From Amycolatopsis sp. NBC_01480 (GTDB lineage: Bacteria > Actinomycetota > Actinomycetes > Mycobacteriales > Pseudonocardiaceae): a stretch of DNA of 64,000 nt. The stretch lies in NCBI RefSeq assembly GCF_036227205.1, contig NZ_CP109442.1, positions 4,030,001 to 4,094,000 of the forward strand. The letters are read 5' to 3'. Below the pieces are notes generated by a model that saw nothing but the letters and a program-made list of their open reading frames with translations, searched no databases and was not told the DNA's origin. The position numbers and the translations under genes were made by a program. Below are positions 30,519 through 39,253 of the stretch, piece after piece; position 1 is the stretch's first letter; each line of letters starts with the position of its first letter.

Positions 30519-31658
30519 GTGCGGGAACTGGTCGAGATCGGCATGGGCCGCACCGCGCGGCGGGCGTATGACCTCGATGACGTGGAGATCGTCCCGTCGC
30601 GGCGGACGCGGTCGTCCTCGGTGGTGTCCACCGCCTGGCAGATCGACGCCTACCGCTTCGACCTGCCGTTGGTGACGCACCCGACCGACGCCATCGTGTC
30701 GCCGGGCACGGCCGTCGCGATCGGCGAGCTGGGCGGGCTGGGCGTGCTGAACGCCGAGGGCCTCTGGGCCCGGCACCCGAACGTCGAGGACGCCATCTTC
30801 CGGCTGGTCCGCGCGGCCGAGGACGGCGAGGACCCGACGGCGGTCGTGCGCGAGCTGCAGGACCTGCACTCGGCGCCGGTCCGGCTCGACCTGCTCACCG
30901 AGGCCATCAAGACCATCCGCGAGTCCGGGGTCACCGTCGCCGCGCGCGTCAGCCCGCAGCACGCCGCCGAGCTGACGCCGGACCTGCTCGCGGCGGGCGT
31001 CGAGATCCTGGTCGTGCAGGGCACGATCATCTCCGCCGAGCACGTCGAGCGCGAGGCCGAGCCGCTGAACCTCAAGGACTTCATCGGACGGCTGGACGTG
31101 CCCGTGATCGCCGGCGGCGTGAGCGACTACCGCACGGCCATGCACCTGATGCGCACCGGCGCGGCGGGCGTGATCGTCGGCCACGGCTACACCCCGGGCG
31201 TCACCAGCACCGACCGCGTGCTCGGCATCGGCGTCCCGATGGCCACCGCGGTGGTCGACGCGGCCGCCGCGCGCCGCGACTACCTGGACGAGACGGGCGG
31301 GCGCTACGTCCACGTGCTCGCCGACGGCGGCATGACCACCTCGGGCGACATCGCGAAGGCCATCGCCTGCGGCGCGGACGCGGTGATGCTCGGCGCCCCG
31401 CTCGCCACCGCCAGTGACGCCCCGGGCCAGGGCCTGTACTGGACGGCCGCCGCGGCCCACCCGTCGCTGCCGCGCTCGCGCGTGGTCGCCGGGCCGGACT
31501 CGGACTACGCGGTCGACCTGAAGACCCTGCTCTTCGGCCCGTCCTCGGACGCCGAGGGCGTGGTGAACCTGTTCGGCGCCCTGCGCCGCGCGATGGCGAA
31601 GGCCGGGTACTCGGACCTGAAGGAGTTCCAGCGCGTCGGGCTGACCGTGCGCCGCTGA
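30519..31658 (+). CDS. guaB3: GuaB3 family protein (IMPDH/GMPR-related)
   Basis: A 379-residue IMP-dehydrogenase-superfamily barrel without CBS domains. MGRTARRAYDLDDVEIVPSR, AGGVSDYRTAMHLMRTGAAG and YLDETGGRYVHVLADGGMTT match actinobacterial GuaB3. Where IMPDH has the catalytic Cys loop, this protein reads GHGYTPGVTSTD with no Cys, so ordinary IMPDH chemistry is doubtful. The actinobacterial GuaB3 role is, to my knowledge, not established. The GTG at 30519 follows AAGGGA by six bases; upstream in-frame codons overlap the palindrome region. Confidence 0.88.
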   Translation: MRELVEIGMGRTARRAYDLDDVEIVPSRRTRSSSVVSTAWQIDAYRFDLPLVTHPTDAIVSPGTAVAIGELGGLGVLNAEGLWARHPNVEDAIFRLVRAAEDGEDPTAVVRELQDLHSAPVRLDLLTEAIKTIRESGVTVAARVSPQHAAELTPDLLAAGVEILVVQGTIISAEHVEREAEPLNLKDFIGRLDVPVIAGGVSDYRTAMHLMRTGAAGVIVGHGYTPGVTSTDRVLGIGVPMATAVVDAAAARRDYLDETGGRYVHVLADGGMTTSGDIAKAIACGADAVMLGAPLATASDAPGQGLYWTAAAAHPSLPRSRVVAGPDSDYAVDLKTLLFGPSSDAEGVVNLFGALRRAMAKAGYSDLKEFQRVGLTVRR

Positions 31659-31670
31659 CCCGACCGAGTG

Positions 31671-31723
31671 CCCTGAAGGCCACCATGAGGGCATTTAGGT
31701 CCCTCATGGTGGCCTTCAGGGCC
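31671..31723. repeat. Dispersed palindrome, family C
   Basis: A perfect 22-bp stem, beginning GCCCTGAAGGCCACC and ending GGTGGCCTTCAGGGC, with a 9-nt AT-rich loop (CATTTAGGT). It lies 12 bp after guaB3 and probably terminates the guaB3 message. Only one copy occurs in the window. Confidence 0.85.
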
Positions 31724-31796
31724 TCAGCGGGGCGGGGGTGACCCGCGGGTAACTTACGTCTGGTCAGAAGGACATCCCGGGGTTACCCTCGAACCT

Positions 31797-33503
31797 GTGA
31801 CTGCCAGTAACACCACCACAGTGACGGGCAGCCCCGACTACGACGTCGTAGTCGTGGGCTCGGGGTTCGGGGGCAGCGTCGCGGCGCTGCGGCTGACCGA
31901 GAAGGGCTATCGCGTCGCGGTGGTCGAGGCCGGGCGGCGGTTCGCGGACGACGAGTTCGCCAAGACCTCCTGGGACCTCAAGCGCTACCTCTGGGCGCCG
32001 CAGCTCGGCTGTTACGGCATCCAGCGCGTGCACATGCTCTCGGACGTGATGGTGCTGGCGGGCGCGGGCGTCGGCGGCGGTTCGCTGGTCTACGCGAACA
32101 CGCTGTACCGCCCGCTCAAGCCGTTTTACGCCGACCGGCAGTGGTCGCACATCACCGACTGGGAGTCGGAGCTGGCGCCGCACTACGACCAGGCCAGCCG
32201 GATGCTCGGGGTGGTCACGAACCCGACCGTCACGCCGTCCGACGTGGTGATGCGCAAGGTCGCCGAGGACATGGGCGTCGGCGACTCGTTCCACGCGACG
32301 CCGGTGGGCGTGTACTTCGGCAAGCCCGGTGAGAGCGTGAAGGACCCGTTCTTCGGCGGCGCCGGCCCGGACCGCGTCGGCTGCACCGAGTGCGGCGCCT
32401 GCATGACCGGCTGCCGCGTCGGCGCGAAGAACACGCTGGTCAAGAACTACCTGTACCTCGCGGAGCAGGACGGCGCGAAGGTCATCCCGCTCACCACGGT
32501 CACCTCCGTGAGCCCGGTCGGCGACGGCTACCACGTCACGCTGCAGAAGACCGGGACCCGCTCGAAGCGCTTCCGCACCACGATCACCGCCGGCCAGGTG
32601 GTGTTCGCGGCGGGCACCTGGGGCACGCAGAACCTGTTGCACCGCATGAAGGACACCGGCGCGCTGCCGAAGCTGTCGCGCCGCCTCGGCGAGCTGACGC
32701 GCACGAACTCCGAGGCCATCATCGGCGCCGCGCGCACCGAGGTCGACGAGAGCCGGAACTTCAGCCGCGGCGTCGCCATCACCTCGTCCATCCACCCGGA
32801 CGAGAACACGCACATCGAGCCGGTGCGGTACGGCAAGGGCAGCAACGCGATGAGCCTGCTGCAGAGCATCGCGACCGACGGGGCCTCGCCGGTGCCACGC
32901 TGGCGCCAGGCCGTCACCTTCATGGCCAAGCACCCGATCCAGTCGGCCAAGCTGCTCAACGGCTACCGCTGGAGCGAGCGGACGGTGATCCTGCTGGTGA
33001 TGCAGAGCCTGGACAACTCCATCACCACCTACACCAAGCGCGGCCTGTTCGGGCGGCGCAAGTACACCTCGAAACAGGGCCACGGCGAGCCGAACCCGAG
33101 CTTCATCCCGGCCGGGCACGAGGCGAACGAGCGCACGGCCGAGCACATCGGCGGGCTCGCGGGCGGCACCTGGGGCGAGATCTTCGACATCCCGCTCACC
33201 GCTCACTTCATCGGCGGTGTGCCGATCGGCGACAGTGCCGAGGCCGGCGTGATCGACCCGTACCACCGCGTTTTCGGCTACCCCGGACTGTCCGTTGTGG
33301 ACGGATCGGCGATCACCGCGAACCTCGGCGTGAACCCGTCGCTGACCATCGCGGCGCAGGCCGAGCGGGCGTTCTCCTTCTGGCCCAACAAGGGCGAGGC
33401 CGATGGACGCCCGGCGCAGGAGGCGGCGTACGCGCGGCTGGACCCGGTGGCTCCCAAGAACCCGGCGGTTCCTTCCGGCGCCCCTGCCGCGCTGCGCCGA
33501 TAA
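31797..33503 (+). CDS. GMC oxidoreductase, ChoD-like cholesterol-oxidase family
   Basis: A 568-residue flavoprotein. The N-terminal FAD site is DVVVVGSGFGGSVAALRL; GAGVGGGSLVYANT and the late GVNPSLTIAAQAERA are GMC signatures. A CTECGACMTGC cluster (about residue 200; four Cys spaced 2-2-3) precedes RVGAKNTLVKNYL, as in mycobacterial ChoD. It follows guaB3 as choD does in mycobacteria. No Tat or Sec signal is visible, so it is probably cytoplasmic. Cholesterol as substrate is not demonstrated; the mycobacterial relative's own role is disputed. Confidence 0.88.
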   Translation: MTASNTTTVTGSPDYDVVVVGSGFGGSVAALRLTEKGYRVAVVEAGRRFADDEFAKTSWDLKRYLWAPQLGCYGIQRVHMLSDVMVLAGAGVGGGSLVYANTLYRPLKPFYADRQWSHITDWESELAPHYDQASRMLGVVTNPTVTPSDVVMRKVAEDMGVGDSFHATPVGVYFGKPGESVKDPFFGGAGPDRVGCTECGACMTGCRVGAKNTLVKNYLYLAEQDGAKVIPLTTVTSVSPVGDGYHVTLQKTGTRSKRFRTTITAGQVVFAAGTWGTQNLLHRMKDTGALPKLSRRLGELTRTNSEAIIGAARTEVDESRNFSRGVAITSSIHPDENTHIEPVRYGKGSNAMSLLQSIATDGASPVPRWRQAVTFMAKHPIQSAKLLNGYRWSERTVILLVMQSLDNSITTYTKRGLFGRRKYTSKQGHGEPNPSFIPAGHEANERTAEHIGGLAGGTWGEIFDIPLTAHFIGGVPIGDSAEAGVIDPYHRVFGYPGLSVVDGSAITANLGVNPSLTIAAQAERAFSFWPNKGEADGRPAQEAAYARLDPVAPKNPAVPSGAPAALRR

Positions 33504-33519
33504 GCCCTACGATCGCCGG

Positions 33520-34221
33520 GTGAGCGAAACGGCGGCGGTGGCCCGCATCCGGGACCTGCAGGACGAGTGGGCGCTCGCCGTCGGCGCGCTGGACGAGGCC
33601 GCGGTGCGGGCGCCTAGCGCGTTGCCCGGCTGGTCGCGCGCCCACCTGCTGACGCACCTCGCGCGGAATGCCGATGCCGTCGTCAACCTGCTGACCTGGG
33701 CCGAAACCGGCGTCGAGCACCCGATGTACGGCCCGGGCACGGCCCGCGACGACGACATCGAGGCCGGCGCGGCCCGCGGCACCGCGGAGATCCTGGCCGA
33801 CTTCGTCGCTTCGGGGGAGCGGCTGGTGGAGTTCGCTTCGGCGTTGCCGGACCGCGTCTGGACGGCCCCGGTCCGCGCCCGCTTCGGCCAGCGGATCACC
33901 GGCGCGAACGCAGTGACGCTGCGGCTGGCGGAGACCACCATCCACCTCGTCGACCTGGACCGCGGCCACGATTTCGCCGCGTCCACAACGTTGCTGGGCC
34001 CGTTCCTCGGCGACGTCGTCGAGAACATGATCGGCATGTACGGCGGCGACCTCCCGGCCCGCCGCCTGGCCACCACCGACGGCGCCCACAGCTGGACGAT
34101 GGGCGACGGCTCCGGCGGCACGGTCACCGGCCGTCCCGGCGACCTGCTGGCCTGGGTTTCCGGCCGGGCCGACGGCTCCGCGCTGAGTGGACCGGTGCCG
34201 GACCTCAGGTCGTTGATCTGA
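33520..34221 (+). CDS. Mycothiol-dependent maleylpyruvate-isomerase-like (DinB-fold) protein
   Basis: A 233-residue protein with RDLQDEWALAVGALDEAAVR, PSALPGWSRAHLLTHLARNAD and TIHLVDLDRG, the three regions that bring together metal-binding His in the MDMPI N-terminal four-helix domain. A smaller C-terminal domain ends RPGDLLAWVSGR. Family members use mycothiol as cofactor; the substrate here is unknown. GTG at 33520 was chosen because the frame upstream overlaps the oxidase gene. Confidence 0.82.
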   Translation: MSETAAVARIRDLQDEWALAVGALDEAAVRAPSALPGWSRAHLLTHLARNADAVVNLLTWAETGVEHPMYGPGTARDDDIEAGAARGTAEILADFVASGERLVEFASALPDRVWTAPVRARFGQRITGANAVTLRLAETTIHLVDLDRGHDFAASTTLLGPFLGDVVENMIGMYGGDLPARRLATTDGAHSWTMGDGSGGTVTGRPGDLLAWVSGRADGSALSGPVPDLRSLI

Positions 34222-34341
34222 GCGGGCCCGGGCGCTCGGCAAGGCGCTGCACCTGACGAAAGCAGCCACCTGACCTGCCCGCCACCACCCGGCCAGGCGA
34301 CGGAGCGCAACCGCCACCGTGCCCCGGACGTCATTGATTAC

Positions 34342-35802
34342 ATGACTTCAGTGGGGAGAAGGACGTTCCTGCGGGCGGCCGGGCTGACGGCGGTCGGCGC
34401 GGTGGCCGCGGCGTGCGGGCCGGGCAAGAGCAGCCCGCCGGCCGCGCCGAGCAGCAGCCCCACGCCGTCGTCACCGCCGCCGACCAGCGCCAAGCCGACC
34501 GGGCCGCCGGACTGGAACGCGTTGCGGAGCAAGCTCAGCGGCGATCTCCTGCTGTCGGGCGACGGCCAGTTCGCCACCGCCAAGCGCGCGTTCAACCCGC
34601 TGTTCGACGGCCACAGCCCGGCCGCCGTCGCGAAGATCGGCAAGCCCGAGGACGTGCAGGCCTGCCTCGCCGCGGCCGCGGGACGGCTCCCGATCGCCGC
34701 GCGCAGCGGCGGCCACAGCTACGCGGGCTACTCGGTGCCGGACAGCGGGCTGGTGCTCGACGTCGGCGCACTGTCCCAAGTGGACGTCCAGGGCGACCGG
34801 GTGACGATCGGCGCGGGCGCGCGGCTCACGGACGTCTACGCGGCGCTGGCCAAGGCCGGCCGGTGCCTGCCCGCCGGCTCCTGCCCGACCGTCGGCATCG
34901 CCGGGCTCACCCTCGGCGGCGGGATCGGCGTGCTGGCCCGCAAATACGGGCTGACCTGCGACCACCTCGCCGCCGCGCAGGTGGTGACCGCGGACGGCAA
35001 ACTGTGCACGGCCGACGCCGACACCGAGCCGGACCTGTTCTGGGCCCTGCGCGGCGGCGGTGGCGGCAACTTCGGCGTGGTCACCTCGTTCACGTTCACC
35101 ACCGATCCGGCGCCGGACATCACCGTTTTCTCACTGCACTTCCCGGGCGGGGCCGCGGCCGACACGCTGGACGCCTGGCAGCGGTGGCTGCCGACCACGC
35201 CGCCCGAGCTGTGGTCGAACATCGTCGTGTCGGGTGGTTCGCCGGTGCAGTGCCGGATCGGCGGCGCGTTCGTCGGGAGTTCCTCCGCGCTCACGGCACT
35301 GCTGGCCAAGCTGGAAGCCACCCCGTCGAGCCGAACCATGAAACCCCTGAGCTACGCCGGCGCGATGCAGTATTTCTCCGGCAGCTCCAGCCGGCAGACC
35401 TTCGTGGCTTCGTCGCGGATCATCACCGACCCGGTGGCCGGGGCGAAGGTGAGCGACCTCGCCTCCGGCCACCAGGGCATGGACCTGCTGATCGACGGCC
35501 TCGGCGGCGCGGTCGCGAACCTGGCGCCGACGGACACCGCGTTCTGGCACCGCAAGGCGCTGGCCAGTGTGCAGGTCTACGCGCCGGCGACGGCCGGGAA
35601 CCGCTCGTCCGTCGCGAAGTCGGTGTCCACTGTGGTCGGTGGGCTGGCCGACGCGGGCGCGGGCGGCGGCTACGTCAACTACATCGACCCGGACCTGCCG
35701 GACTGGAAGACCGCGTACTACGGGGACAACGCCGCCCGGCTCGGGCAGGTCGCGAAGACCTACGACCCGGACGGCGTGTTCAAGTTCGCCCAATCCTTGT
35801 GA
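34342..35802 (+). CDS. Exported BBE-type FAD-linked oxidoreductase
   Basis: A 486-residue protein with a Tat signal (GRRTFLRAAGLTAVGAVAAA) running into a lipobox-like AAAC, so it may be a Tat-exported lipoprotein. Residues about 90-260 are a PCMH FAD domain. RSGGHSYAGYS gives the His and SCPTVGIAGLTLGGGIG the Cys expected for bicovalent flavin attachment. The C-terminal BBE motif GGYVNYIDPDL is present. Family members oxidise alcohols, sugars or aromatic metabolites. It is convergent with the aldehyde dehydrogenase gene. Confidence 0.88.
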   Translation: MTSVGRRTFLRAAGLTAVGAVAAACGPGKSSPPAAPSSSPTPSSPPPTSAKPTGPPDWNALRSKLSGDLLLSGDGQFATAKRAFNPLFDGHSPAAVAKIGKPEDVQACLAAAAGRLPIAARSGGHSYAGYSVPDSGLVLDVGALSQVDVQGDRVTIGAGARLTDVYAALAKAGRCLPAGSCPTVGIAGLTLGGGIGVLARKYGLTCDHLAAAQVVTADGKLCTADADTEPDLFWALRGGGGGNFGVVTSFTFTTDPAPDITVFSLHFPGGAAADTLDAWQRWLPTTPPELWSNIVVSGGSPVQCRIGGAFVGSSSALTALLAKLEATPSSRTMKPLSYAGAMQYFSGSSSRQTFVASSRIITDPVAGAKVSDLASGHQGMDLLIDGLGGAVANLAPTDTAFWHRKALASVQVYAPATAGNRSSVAKSVSTVVGGLADAGAGGGYVNYIDPDLPDWKTAYYGDNAARLGQVAKTYDPDGVFKFAQSL

Positions 35803-35806
35803 CGCC

Positions 35807-37252
35807 TCAGAGATCGACCCCGGTGAAGACCGTCACGCGTTCCTCGGTGAAGTCGTTCATCGCCGACAGCACGCCTTCACGGCCGACGCCGGAGCCCTTC
35901 ACCCCGCCGTACGGCATCTGGTCGGCCCGGTAGGACGGCACGTCGCCGATGATCACGCCGCCGACCTCCAGCTCGGCCGAGGCGTGGAAGGCGAGCTGGA
36001 CGTCGCTGGTGAAGACGCCGGCCTGCAGCCCGTAGGCCGAGGCGTTGACGGCGGCGAACGCCTCGTCCACACCGTCCACAACGGACACCGCGAGCACCGG
36101 CCCGAAGACCTCCTCGGCCCAGGCCTTCGCCTCCGGCGGGACGTCGGTGAGCAGGGTCGGGGCCACCGTCGCGCCTTCGCGGGTGCCGCCGGTGAGCACC
36201 TTCGCGCCCGCGGCCACCGCTTCATCGACCCACGCGACGATCCGCTCGGCGGCGGCCTCGTCGACCACCGGCCCGACGTCGGTGTTGCGGTCGTACGGGT
36301 CGCCGGTCTGCTGCGCCTCGACGGCCTCCACCAGCGCGGGCACGAACTCGCCGGCGATCGCGGCGTCCACGATCACCCGCTGCACCGCGATGCAGGACTG
36401 GCCGGCCTGGTAGTTGCCGAAGGTGGCGATGCGGTGCGCGGCGCCCTCGGGGTCCGGCCAGTCGCGCAGGACCACGGCCGCGGCGTTGCCGCCCAGCTCC
36501 AGCACCACGTGCTTGCGCGGCGCGGCGTCCGCGATCGACCAGCCGACCGGGCCGGAGCCGGTGAACGACACCACGGGCAGCCGGGGGTCGGCGACCAGCG
36601 CCTGCGTCTCGGCGTTGCCCAGCGGCAGCACGGAGAACGCGCCCTCGGGCAGCTCGGTCTCGCCCAGGATCTCGCCGAGGACCAGCGCGGACAGCGGGGT
36701 GCGCGGCGCGGGCTTGACGATGATCGGCGCGCCGACCGCCAGCGCCGGCGCCACCTTGTGCGCCACCAGGTTCAGCGGGAAGTTGAACGGCGCGATGCCC
36801 AGCACCGGCCCGCGGGGCACCCGCCGCGTGAGCGCGAGGCGGGCGTCGCCGGCCGGGTCGCTGTCGAGCCGCTGGACGTCGCCGGTGAAGCGGCGGGCCT
36901 CCTCGGCGGCGATGCGGAACACCGACACCGCGCGGCTCACCTCGGCTTCGGCCCACTTCAGCGGCTTGCCGTTTTCGGCGGTGATGATCTCGGCGATCTC
37001 TTCGGCGCGCGCCTGCAAACCGCGGGAGACGTGTTCGAGCGCTGTGGCGCGGACGTGCGCGGGGCTGTGGCGGAACTCCTTCGCCACGCCGGCCGCGGCG
37101 GCCACCGCGCGCTCGGTCTGCTCGGGTCCGGGCACAGCGACGGTCGCGACCTCACTGCCGTCGTACGGGTGGTGCACCGTCAGCGTGGCGACGCCTGGTT
37201 CGGGCCGCCCGGCGATCCACGACGGCCGCGGGTCCGGGGTGATCATGTCCAT
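35807..37252 (-). CDS. NAD(P)-dependent aldehyde dehydrogenase
   Basis: A 481-residue ALDH with the cofactor region GIAPFNFPLNLVAHKVAPAL, the general-base Glu in LELGGNAAA, the nucleophile Cys in GQSCIAVQRV and EEVFGPVLAV near the C-terminus. It oxidises an unknown aldehyde to the acid. ATG at 37252 was chosen; GTG at 37258 is in frame. It lies just downstream of the alcohol dehydrogenase, and the two could work in sequence (inference). Confidence 0.92.
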   Translation of the reverse strand: MDMITPDPRPSWIAGRPEPGVATLTVHHPYDGSEVATVAVPGPEQTERAVAAAAGVAKEFRHSPAHVRATALEHVSRGLQARAEEIAEIITAENGKPLKWAEAEVSRAVSVFRIAAEEARRFTGDVQRLDSDPAGDARLALTRRVPRGPVLGIAPFNFPLNLVAHKVAPALAVGAPIIVKPAPRTPLSALVLGEILGETELPEGAFSVLPLGNAETQALVADPRLPVVSFTGSGPVGWSIADAAPRKHVVLELGGNAAAVVLRDWPDPEGAAHRIATFGNYQAGQSCIAVQRVIVDAAIAGEFVPALVEAVEAQQTGDPYDRNTDVGPVVDEAAAERIVAWVDEAVAAGAKVLTGGTREGATVAPTLLTDVPPEAKAWAEEVFGPVLAVSVVDGVDEAFAAVNASAYGLQAGVFTSDVQLAFHASAELEVGGVIIGDVPSYRADQMPYGGVKGSGVGREGVLSAMNDFTEERVTVFTGVDL

Positions 37253-37337
37253 ACGCACCAAGGTATTCGGGCCGGGGCCCGGCCGGGCGGACCCCCACCC
37301 GTCCGGGGCAACGAGCGCGTCGCCCCGGACGGCGGCG

Positions 37338-38372
37338 TCACGGCTTGACGAGCACCTTCAGCGCCTCGCGGTCGGCCATCGCGCGGTAGCCCGCGGGCAC
37401 CTCGGACAGGCCGATGGTGCGGTCGAAGACGCGGCCGGGCTGGTAGCGGCCCTCCAGGACGTCGGGCAGCAGCTCCGGGATGTACTGCCGCGCCGGGGCG
37501 ACGCCGCCGGTGATGGTGATGTTGTTGACGAAGACCGGGCGGCCGATCGGGCCGTCGGCGTACTGCGGCACGCCGACGCGGCTCAGCGCGCCGCCCGGGC
37601 GCACCACGCCGAGGCCCATCTCGAACGCCGGCTTCGTGCCGACGCACTCCAGCACGGTGTGCGTGCCGCGGCCGCCGGTCAGCTCGCGGACCAGCGCGAT
37701 GCCCTCCTCGCCGCGCTCGGCGACCACGTCCGTCGCGCCGAACTCGCGGCCCAGCGCGGTGCGCTGCTCGTGCCGTCCCATGAGGACGATCCGCTCGGCG
37801 CCCAGCCGGTGCGCGGCCAGGACCGCGGACAGGCCAACGGCGCCGTCGCCGATCACCGTGACGGTCTTGCCCTTGGTCACACCCGCGGTGACGGCGGCGT
37901 GGTGGCCGGTGGAGAAGACGTCCGAGAGCGTGAGCATCGACGCCAGCAGATCGTCGTCCTCGGTGTGCGGCAGCTGCACGAGCGTGCCGTCGGCCAGCGG
38001 CACGCGCACGATCTCGCCCTGCCCGCCGTCAACGCCGGGCTCGCCCCAGTTACCGCCGTTCAGGCACGAGGTCTGCAGGCCCTCCTGGCAGAACTCACAG
38101 GTGTTGTCGGAGTACTTGAACGGCGCGACGACGAGGTCACCCTTGCGCACGCTCGTCACGTCCGCGCCGGTTTCCTCGACGACGCCGAGGAACTCGTGGC
38201 CGATCGGCCGGCCCTGCTCCTGCGCCGGCATGCTGCCGTACGGCCAGAGGTCGCTGCCGCAGATGCAGGACCGGACCACGCGGACCACGGCGTCCGTCGG
38301 CTCGACCAGCTTCGGGTCGGGCACCGTCTCCACGCGGACATCGCCGGCACCGTAGATGAGAGTCGCTCGCAT
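37338..38372 (-). CDS. Zinc-dependent alcohol dehydrogenase (MDR family)
   Basis: A 344-residue medium-chain dehydrogenase. The catalytic zinc set is visible in SCICGSDLW and GHEFLGVVEE. Only part of the structural-zinc lobe is present (CEFCQEGLQTSC). The cofactor site is GDGAVGLSAVLAA, and the residues after it (MGRHEQR) suggest a preference for NADP, though weakly. AAAGGA precedes the ATG. About 85 bp separate it from the aldehyde dehydrogenase, so an operon is plausible. Confidence 0.9.
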   Translation of the reverse strand: MRATLIYGAGDVRVETVPDPKLVEPTDAVVRVVRSCICGSDLWPYGSMPAQEQGRPIGHEFLGVVEETGADVTSVRKGDLVVAPFKYSDNTCEFCQEGLQTSCLNGGNWGEPGVDGGQGEIVRVPLADGTLVQLPHTEDDDLLASMLTLSDVFSTGHHAAVTAGVTKGKTVTVIGDGAVGLSAVLAAHRLGAERIVLMGRHEQRTALGREFGATDVVAERGEEGIALVRELTGGRGTHTVLECVGTKPAFEMGLGVVRPGGALSRVGVPQYADGPIGRPVFVNNITITGGVAPARQYIPELLPDVLEGRYQPGRVFDRTIGLSEVPAGYRAMADREALKVLVKP

Positions 38373-38509
38373 GAAGGTCCTTTCCGTGGTTCGGCTTCAC
38401 CCTCTTGTTAGTCGATCCGGCCGCGATTCATTCCACGTGACGCATGCCGTGGGCGAGTGATGACAAATGTCCGGGGTATGTCGCGGCGGCCGGACCTACC
38501 GTTCCGAGC

Positions 38510-39175
38510 ATGAACACATCGGCGACATCGCGCTGGCACGAGAACCCGTTCGTGGCCGTCTTCGACCGCATCGGCACGCAGCGCAAGCCGGTGCTCACCG
38601 TGACCGTTGCCGTGGTCACCGCCGTGGCGCTCATCGCCCAGCTGGTGCACCCCGCGTTGCTCGACCAGTTTCGCCGCGACGGCGCAGCCATCGACGCCGG
38701 CCAGTGGTGGCGGCTGGTCACCGGCATGTTCTTCCAGGACGGCAAGCTGCTCGGCGGGCTGTTCAACCTGGTCGCCCTGGTCGTGGCCGGCACGCTGGCC
38801 GAGCGTTATTTCGGCCGGACGCGGTGGTTTGTCCTGTATTTCGGCTGCGGCCTGTTCGGGCAGTTCTTGAGCTACGTCTGGCTGCAGCCGGTCGGGGCAG
38901 GGAACTCGATGTGCGTCGCGGGGCTGATCGGGGCGCTCGCCGTCGCGCTGCTGCGGGCGCCGGCGCGGCACGGGGTGGAACTGCCGAGGCCGGTCTTCGT
39001 CGCGTCGCTGCTGGTGCTTCCGCTCGCGGTGCTCGACACGCTGCTGCACGACAACCACGGGATGCCGGCGCTGCTGGGGATGGCGCTGGGCTTCCTGCTC
39101 CTGCCGAAGGCGTCCGTCAAGGCCTCCTTGACCGCGTCGGACGCGGGTAAGGAGGCCTTGACGGACCAAGGGTGA
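38510..39175 (+). CDS. Rhomboid-family-like membrane protein
   Basis: A 221-residue protein with about six membrane helices. The rhomboid pattern is visible: QWWRLVTGMFFQDG before helix 2, LAERYFGRTRWFVLYFGCG, a possible active Ser in GNSMCVAGLIGA (usual motif GxSG) and a His in DNHGMPALLGMALG. The altered Ser motif makes protease activity uncertain. The last 20 or so residues (ASVKASLTASDAGKEALTDQ) are encoded by a family B palindrome, so the native C-terminus was probably replaced. Confidence 0.8.
   Translation: MNTSATSRWHENPFVAVFDRIGTQRKPVLTVTVAVVTAVALIAQLVHPALLDQFRRDGAAIDAGQWWRLVTGMFFQDGKLLGGLFNLVALVVAGTLAERYFGRTRWFVLYFGCGLFGQFLSYVWLQPVGAGNSMCVAGLIGALAVALLRAPARHGVELPRPVFVASLLVLPLAVLDTLLHDNHGMPALLGMALGFLLLPKASVKASLTASDAGKEALTDQG
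39112..39166. repeat. Dispersed palindrome, family B copy 2, inside a coding end
   Basis: The arms GTCCGTCAAGGCCTCCTT and AAGGAGGCCTTGACGGAC pair over 18 bp; the interior matches copy 1 at 12712. It lies within the 3' end of the rhomboid-like gene and is translated. Confidence 0.88.
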
Positions 39176-39187
39176 TGACGGGGGTAG

Positions 39188-39232
39188 GGCGGTCCGGCCC
39201 GTTCGCCGAGGGGGCGAGCGGGCCGGACCGCC
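39188..39232. terminator. Bidirectional terminator between rhomboid-like and DinB genes
   Basis: GGCGGTCCGGCCCG/CGGGCCGGACCGCC, 14 pairs, followed by TTTTT on the plus strand. Confidence 0.85.
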
Positions 39233-39253
39233 TTTTTCACCTCAGTGATTACG

